Shown here: positions 57,719-64,000 of the stretch, one piece after another
Numbering within the stretch: the first letter of the stretch is position 1
Layout: the number at the start of each line of letters is the position of its first letter
Assembly: GCA_024362935.1 (NCBI GenBank)
Contig: JANCRA010000065.1
Location: 2,542,001 to 2,606,000 of the forward strand
Source: Setophaga petechia
Taxonomy: Eukaryota; Chordata; Aves; Passeriformes; Parulidae
Length of the DNA stretch: 64,000 bases
Reading direction: 5' to 3'
The notes under the pieces: generated by a model
Told to the model about the DNA's origin: nothing
Databases searched by the model: none
What the model saw: the letters and a program-made list of their open reading frames with translations, nothing else
Program-made: the position numbers and the translations under genes

Positions 57719-60700
57719 TCAGGCGCAGGTGTCTCCTGTCCACTCTTCCTGCACTTGCTTGGCTGAGATGATGAGAGCAGCCAGGCTGGAGGCAGGATGG
57801 CCCGAGGTCACAAAGGGATGCTGCCCAGAGGAAAAAGAAGAAAGAAAGGAACTCTTACTTTCCAGGATGCCATCCTCACGGGCTCAAGCAGGATTCCCTG
57901 GCTAGCAGGAAGACACACAGAGAGCAGCCAGGGCAGCACGTCCCCCTGCGCCTTCCTGTGCCGGGAGCTGCCTGCGCCACATGGCCCACACTCCTGCTCA
58001 CCCCTTCATGCAGGTGCCCTTAGCTGACAGGGCTTTTGGCCCCTTTGCTTTTTCTTACCTGCAGCAGTTCCTGGGCAGACCAGCGCCTGTCCTGCTCTGC
58101 CTGCAGGCAGCAGCGGAGGAAGTCGCGTAGGAGAGCCGAGTGGTGCCTGGGGTTCTGCAGTTTTGGGGGCCCGTTCCTTTCTATCAGTTCAAACACCTGC
58201 AGCACATGGATGCAAGAGGACACTGCACCTGCTCCTTTGCTGGCCACATCAGCTCTCTCCACACACAGCCCTCTTGCTAAGCTGCACCTTACCCTGAGAC
58301 GGGTTTCCCCCTCATAAGGAGCTTCCCCTTCCACCATTTCCAGCCCCATGATCCCCAGGGACCAGATGTCCACTTTGGGGCCGTAGGCTTCTCCTCTCAC
58401 TGCCTCCGGTGCCATCCAGCTGGGAGTGCCCACACAGGAGCTGCGCTTGCTGCGCTCAGGGCTGAGCTGAGCACAGAGGCCAAAGTCACCTGAGGACAAA
58501 AACAAAGCCTGTCAAAGCCAGCTACCACTGGCAAAGCGGCCAAAACCATTGCCCACTCTGAGCCTGACCAGGCCATGCTGAATGCAGCTGAAAAAGCAGC
58601 TGAGCTCTCATTCCACAGTGCTGGAGCCAGGCAAATAAGGCATCGACCACATCAAAAACACCCTCACCATTCACGCACTGGCCAAGCCACGCTCCTGCCC
58701 AAGTGGCACTCACCAAAATGCAAGCGCACGGCACATGCTGGAAATGCTGCAGCCCAGCAGGGATACCCACCCAACTTGACAGATCCATCCATGCCCATAA
58801 GGACGTTGTTGCTTTTGATGTCCCTGTGGATGACTTGGCGGGAATGAAGGAAATGCAGTCCTTGCAGGCACTGAGAGAGAAAAAGGAGGGGGGGAAAGTT
58901 AACGTGCAGGATCTGATTTCATCCCACCAGAAAGGAAAGAGCTCGACGCGATTGACGGCTTTCTCAGGCAATTGTGAGCGAGGCTGCAGCCTCATGGTGC
59001 TGTCACCAAGAAGAGCTTGCTGCTTCAACACTCTTGCAAGTTTTTTCTCCATTTCCAAGCAAAAGCATCTGGGCTCCCAAAAGTTCCAGCGGCCTTCGGT
59101 AGGAAGCGCGTCACCTTTGGCTGGGAGGCGGCGCGGCAAAGAGTTTTGGGGAAGCCTAGTGGCAGCAGGGGAGGAAGCAGCACCTTAGAGCTGTTCCAGA
59201 ATCCGTTGCCAATCGCGCTGCAATGCTATCCTTTGAAGCTGAGCACAGCTCTTTGCCCTTAGCTTGAAATTCTGCCACCTGCATGCTGCCTTCCAGTGGC
59301 AAGGAATGTAGGACAGACAGACAGGCTGCAGGCAAACATTGCCAGGCAATCTGAGAAGAGGCGTCAAGTGAAACCAAGCGAGTGAACGAGCACCAGCGCC
59401 AGAGGACAGACAGGACGGAAGAGTGCAAGAACGGAGCCTGAGGAGTGCGGGGACAGCGGCAGGCACTTCACTTCCCATGCTCTTTCTTCTCCTGTGTGTG
59501 CTGACAGCAGCAGCAGCAGCAGCAGCAGAAAGGTGAGAGCAAGAAATCTCGGCTCTCCTTAACTTCCACCTGGCAAGCAGCATCCTGGGCAGTCTGGGGA
59601 AGCACAAGCGGGATCCCTCACCTCCCGACAGACAGCGCCTACCTGTCCTTCCTCCAGGTACACTGCCCAAAGCACATCAAACAAGGTGCCGCCGTCCATG
59701 AACTCCATGGCCAGCCAGAGCTCCGCGTCCACCAGGTAGCTGAAGGAAGAAAACCACGGCATGGGGAGACAGCAATGGGCACAGCCTCAGTCACCCCAGG
59801 GCCTGAGCCAGGTTTTTGCAACTGCTCTCCAAGCTACGTGTGCCACAAGAGGTTATTGAACACCAGCTCCACCTCGTCCCACGCTCTGGACACCAGCAGA
59901 GAAATCATCACCAGCTCCGTTCCCTGCCACTGACCAAAGGGCATTGTCTCTTCGCGCTTGCACTAACTAGCTAAAGCTACGGTGACACGAGAATACACCA
60001 ACCTGTCTAAGTAGGTAACGATATTGGGACTCCTGTTGTCCCTCAGGGCCAGGATTTCATTGGCAGCCAGCTCCTCGCGCATGCCCTCCTCAAGTGACAT
60101 GATCTTGATTGCCACCTGCAATGACATTGGCCACCGTCACCTTGAGAAGACGCACCCTGCTGGAGATCACAAGGGGCACGCAGCGAGTGCTGCTGCAATG
60201 AGGCAGCGGGCTGGGCCAAAGTGCCTTGTCACTAGACAGCAGAGCTTAGCAGAAGCACCAAAGGCCATCCCAAATGCATTCTGCCCCCTGAGCCTAGACT
60301 GTACTTCAGAGGAACAGCCTCTGCTGCAGACATGCAGCTGCCACCCAAAGCTCCAGGCAGAGCTCACAGCAGCGGGGAAAGCGCTCCAGAGCTGCAAAAT
60401 GCAATGGGGCTGTTGGCACTTTACCTGTTGTCCGCTGCTGGTGTCCAGGGCTTTATAAACAGCTCCAAACCCTCTGGGAAGACAAAAGCAGCAGAAAGAG
60501 CCCTTTAGCCCTTGGCACTGAAATCAAGCCTAGGCAGCAGATCTCCCCAGGCTGCCTGCACGCCTTCATTAGAAAATGCCTGGCTGCGGCGTCTCTTGGG
60601 CCAACAGCACGTCAGCCCGTCAGCCCTCTGCCGTGCAGGGCAGCCTGTCCAAGGCAACACTAAGGTGCAGCATGAAGATCAAGGGCCGCTGGAAATCTCC

Positions 60701-63521
60701 AAGGCGCACAGCCAGCCAGCTCATTTCCAAACCTAAGGGCAACTCTCCTCTTTGTGCGGCTGTGCATGCATGCGTGTGTCCAAAAAGTGAGAACAATTAG
60801 AGTCAGAAGACTGTCCTTGAGCATTTGACATTTCTTGAATGGCAAGGTGCTCTTTAAGGCCACAGAGCTGAAGGGCCAGGGCCTTTCACAGCTCCTACTC
60901 CTCATTGCTGCAAGCAAGACAATGCCAGCATCAACTTGTCTTTGATGAAGCCTTTGGGTTGCTTGGAGCCAGCAGTCCAGGCAGGCGACAGGAGGTAAAG
61001 GCAGAGCCTGGCCATGATTGGAGCTTGCCTGACTTCACGCTTGATATTGCACCAGCCAAAGACCTGGCCCACACTTTTGTAAAAGGAGCCAACGCCACGC
61101 TTACCCTCGTCCCAGTTCTTCAAATGCCGTGTATTTGCTGATTGGCTGGCCCACACTCACAATGCTCCCTGAAAGACAAAAGCAGCACAGGGCGCTCACT
61201 GGCACACAGAGATGCCGCTGCCCAGAGCCTCCCAAAGGCAGCCCCGCTGCCGGCAGCTCTGGGCCCTTTGCGCTCCCTTGCCTTCCAGCTGCTGAGACCA
61301 GCAAGTCTCAGGGAGGGCCATCTTCTCCACCTTTCATCAGGTGGCCTTTCCAAGAAGGCCTTGATTTCTTTCAAGCCCAGCATGCCATGCCATAAGCCAA
61401 GATGAGGAGCCCTTAAGAAGGGGGCGCTAAGAGGTGACCGAGGGCCTTTGCAGCCTCTGCAGTCACACCCACCATCAGTGGCAGCTCCACTGCCAGGGGC
61501 ACAAAGTGTATGAGCTGGAGGAGGAGTAAGATCGGGAGGCTGAAAACAGCTGGGGCCAGAGAGCTCCCTGGGGCCTAGTCACTTGCTAGGTGCTAGCCCT
61601 CTGCTCAAGCACAAACAATCTCTGCTTTTGTCTTTGGCACACAAGGCAGCCCAGGCAGAGCCAAGGCAGGCCCAGCCGCCCTCACAGGCAGCAGCAACTG
61701 CCTGAGCGCTGCCGCGCTGCCTCAAAGCACAACAACAGGTTCTGCAGAGAGGCCCAAGTGCCTCTGAGACCCAGGGGCAGCTGCTGGCACAGCCTACACC
61801 CCGACACGCACACAACACACTGCTCTGGCAGACAAGAAATGCACGCAACTTACTCAGCGTCCTCAGGCCCTGCTCCTGCCTCATCTCGGGCTGCTGGGCT
61901 GCGCTGCTGCAGGCAGTGCCAGCAGCGGGGGGCGAGCTGGCTGCTGCAGGCCATGCTGGTGCAGCGGCACCGGGTTGAATTGCAGAGCCTGCGTTGAGCT
62001 GGGACAAGGAAGGATTGCCCGTCAGAAGGGTGGCTGGCACACACGCCCCACAGAGCGCACGGCCAAAGCAAGGCCTTGGCAAGGTGCTGTCAGCCACCCC
62101 CAGGCCTCTCCAGCTGGGCCGTTTCCCATGTCCCCTTCTCAAAGACAACTTTGGCAAAAGCCCAAAGGCTGCTTGCATCCAGCCCCTCAAGCCCACCTCC
62201 ATGCTCCATGTTTGCAGCTTTTCTGCAAGACACTGGCAACAAGGTAGCCATGGGGCTGCCAAGATCCACAAAGAGATCAGAGCAGGGCCCCAGAGCCTCG
62301 TTGCTTTCCTCCTCCTGTCTTTCCCTGGCGCATGAAATCAGCCCGGAGCTGGCATGCAATGCTGTGCTCAGAAACCCGCAGCATGTCCCTTCTCTGATCT
62401 GTTTCACACATTTCCCCTCTCCATGGCAGCCTTTAGGGAGCAGCCCTTGGGAGGCGCCTTCCAGCCCTGCCCAGACCCACCCGCCCTTTCCAATGTAGGG
62501 CTGCCAAGGATTCTCCTCTCCAAACTCTGCTCTGAGCAGCTGCAAGGGAAGCATAGCCTGAAGCTAATTAGACCATGGAGAGGCCAGGTCCCTTCCAGGG
62601 CCCAGTGTCTGCCAGGTGCCCTGCAAGGCTGTCAACTGCGTCTTTGGGCCGCTGCGTGCGCTGAGCACGGGCAGCCTGCACTGGCAATGGGCACAAGGGG
62701 CTGACTCCTCCACTGAGAATCACAGAATGCTGCCTCCTGTCTGATGCCAAGAGACATTCTGGCGCCCTCTCAGCATCCCAGCTTAAATGTCCATCTTCAG
62801 AACCCATTGGCCACGGCTGCCTGGCTTGCCTGAAGCAGCACTACATCACGGCAGGCACCCAGCCGCCAGCATCTTCAGCCACCGGCAACAAGGAAGAGCT
62901 GCTCCAAAACTGGAAGCCTGGCCCTGCACCAAAGGCAGTGCCAAGCTCAGCTGCCACTTACTGGCTCTGCATCTTCAGGCTGTGGAGGGACAGCAGCTGG
63001 AGGCTTGATGCTCCTTTGCTCCTCTTCAGCCTCTTCCTCATTGCCAGAGGCAGCCAGAGGAGCTGCTGACCCTGCTGTTGAGCCCTGCAGACAGACAGAA
63101 GTGAGAGACATGGGCCAATGGCAATCCCTTAGGAGCTGCTTTCTATTGAGCTGGGAAAGGAGCCAGAAGAAGGGGAAATCATAGACTTTGATCCAAGTGG
63201 CACTCTGAGTCATGAAAAGCCCAGGAAGTTGGCTGACTGAGGTGCTACTCCATCTTGCTGTGCATTTCAGCTTCCCTGCTGCCTAGAAGAAGCAAGATGC
63301 CTTGGAGCTGTCCCATTTGCCTTTCATCTCTGCCTTTGTTATTGTTTTTGCAGGCATGAAAATGGATTTTCTTTCGGCCTTCTTAGCCGGCTTTCTACAG
63401 TCTACTGCTACTGGCCAAGGTCACATCTTCCTCTACAGTTCATAAACACCAGGAACATGAAATGTTCCTTTCTCACTCACCTCAGGATCTTCAGCACTGC
63501 TGAATACACGCTTCAGGTGAC
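57719..63521 (-). CDS. PAK-like serine/threonine kinase, right palindrome copy (exons 2-12, partial)
   Basis: Exons on the minus strand are 63521-63481, 63084-62962, 61998-61854, 61168-61105, 60473-60425, 60115-60003, 59739-59622, 58870-58771, 58489-58293, 58196-58059 and 57820-57719. Each is the exact mirror of the left copy with the same GT-AG junctions, and all are open. Exon 1 would fall at about 64,457-64,535, outside the window. The kinase motifs are the same (VAIK, HRD, DFG, APE). One residue difference was noticed: exon 11 has Arg where the left copy has His (QDRRW versus QDRHW). A GCG to GCA change in exon 4 is silent. The gene faces its twin across the palindrome. High identity with retained frames suggests recent duplication or gene conversion. 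Confidence 0.84.
59505..59528. repeat. (CAG)8 microsatellite in the right PAK-like intron 8
   Basis: Eight CAG units on plus, the exact mirror of 32,431-32,454. Equal length on both arms supports recent homogenisation. Confidence 0.9.
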
Positions 63522-64000
63522 CTGTAGTGGGAAGGGAAAATGAACCAGATGCTGTCAGAAAACTGCCTGGGCCTCTGAATCCCACAGAACAAGTCAACCC
63601 AAACAGCAATGATTTCCTGTTTCAAAACTTCCCTCCTGGAGACACATTTCATTCACACAGCCAGCAAGAGATCAGGACAATATTCTTGGCTGTGCCTACA
63701 CTTCGGCCTGTTTAGCCAAGAAATGAATACAAACATGATCAAGAAAATGCAAATTCTTCTTTAACACTCAATGCTGCTATTCTACCAAACACATAAAACA
63801 GCTTCTGAAATTGTCTCCTTCAGGTACTCTTTTTTTTTTTCCCAATTAGTTACATGCAGTAATTCTCATTAACTTGCATGAAAAAGTTGCCCAGAAAAGC
63901 TTCCCCAAAATCCCCTGAGCCATGGGAGTTCTTTGTGAAACAGCACAGCAGCAGCTCCAGGATTGAGGAGCAGACACTCACTGCTTTAGAGTTTGCACTT

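Larger units (their letters stand above)
47445..64000. repeat. Right arm of the giant imperfect palindrome
   Basis: Reverse complement of the left arm, with near-identical PAK-like exons, zinc-finger gene, minisatellite and MHC-like fragment. It contains an extra segment at about 53,830-55,640 (PIM-like fragment plus LTR). It runs off the window's right edge. The gap between the arms is about 4.7 kb. Confidence 0.93.

Overview
The window looks like nuclear DNA from a bird, most likely a songbird (passerine). The reasons are a CR1 LINE tail, avian-type LTRs, and pieces of gene families that are multicopy in songbirds: a PAK-like kinase, C2H2 zinc fingers with the songbird-type N-terminal region, a PIM-like kinase fragment, MHC class I-like exons and an HSF5-like factor. 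Genes have introns with GT-AG junctions, and long stretches are non-coding. The species and chromosome cannot be fixed from the sequence alone.

Layout. 1-393: the 3' end of an endogenous retrovirus (ERV): internal tail, polypurine tract and LTR. 394-3,100: mostly unassigned, with a CR1 tail near 1.2 kb. 3,598-9,384 (minus): a four-exon HSF5-like gene with a CpG-rich first exon, a run of 18-23-residue repeats after the DNA-binding domain, and a decayed second copy of its last exon. 10,596-18,773 (plus): a full-length ERV with apparently identical 383-bp LTRs, a 6-bp target duplication, uninterrupted gag, dUTPase-protease, pol and env frames, and an extra cysteine-rich frame between pol and env. 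18,774-27,420: intergenic, with a TG microsatellite and a probable solo LTR.

From about 28 kb to the right edge the window is a very large imperfect palindrome. The outer arms (about 27.96-36.7 kb and 53.4-64 kb) each carry a PAK-like kinase gene, plus strand on the left and minus strand on the right, pointing at each other. In the left copy I could join 12 exons into one 422-codon frame. The right copy has the same junctions, but its exon 1 lies beyond the window. The inner arms (about 37.9-42.7 kb and 47.4-52.6 kb) carry a C2H2 zinc-finger gene (nine fingers and open on the right; six fingers with a stop on the left), a 21-bp minisatellite and a broken MHC class I-like fragment. The centre (42.7-47.4 kb) is low-complexity: a G/T-rich block switching to an A/C-rich block, other tandem repeats and a third minisatellite array. 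The arms differ by insertions: a 1-kb LTR-like element on the left, and on the right a PIM-like fragment split by a 648-bp LTR.

The most unusual items are the small PAK-like kinase, which has no visible CRIB/autoinhibitory region but a hydrophobic N-terminus; the unassigned fifth frame of the intact ERV; the HSF5-like repeat region; and the palindrome itself. All gene models come from reading splice sites and frames by eye, with no database search.
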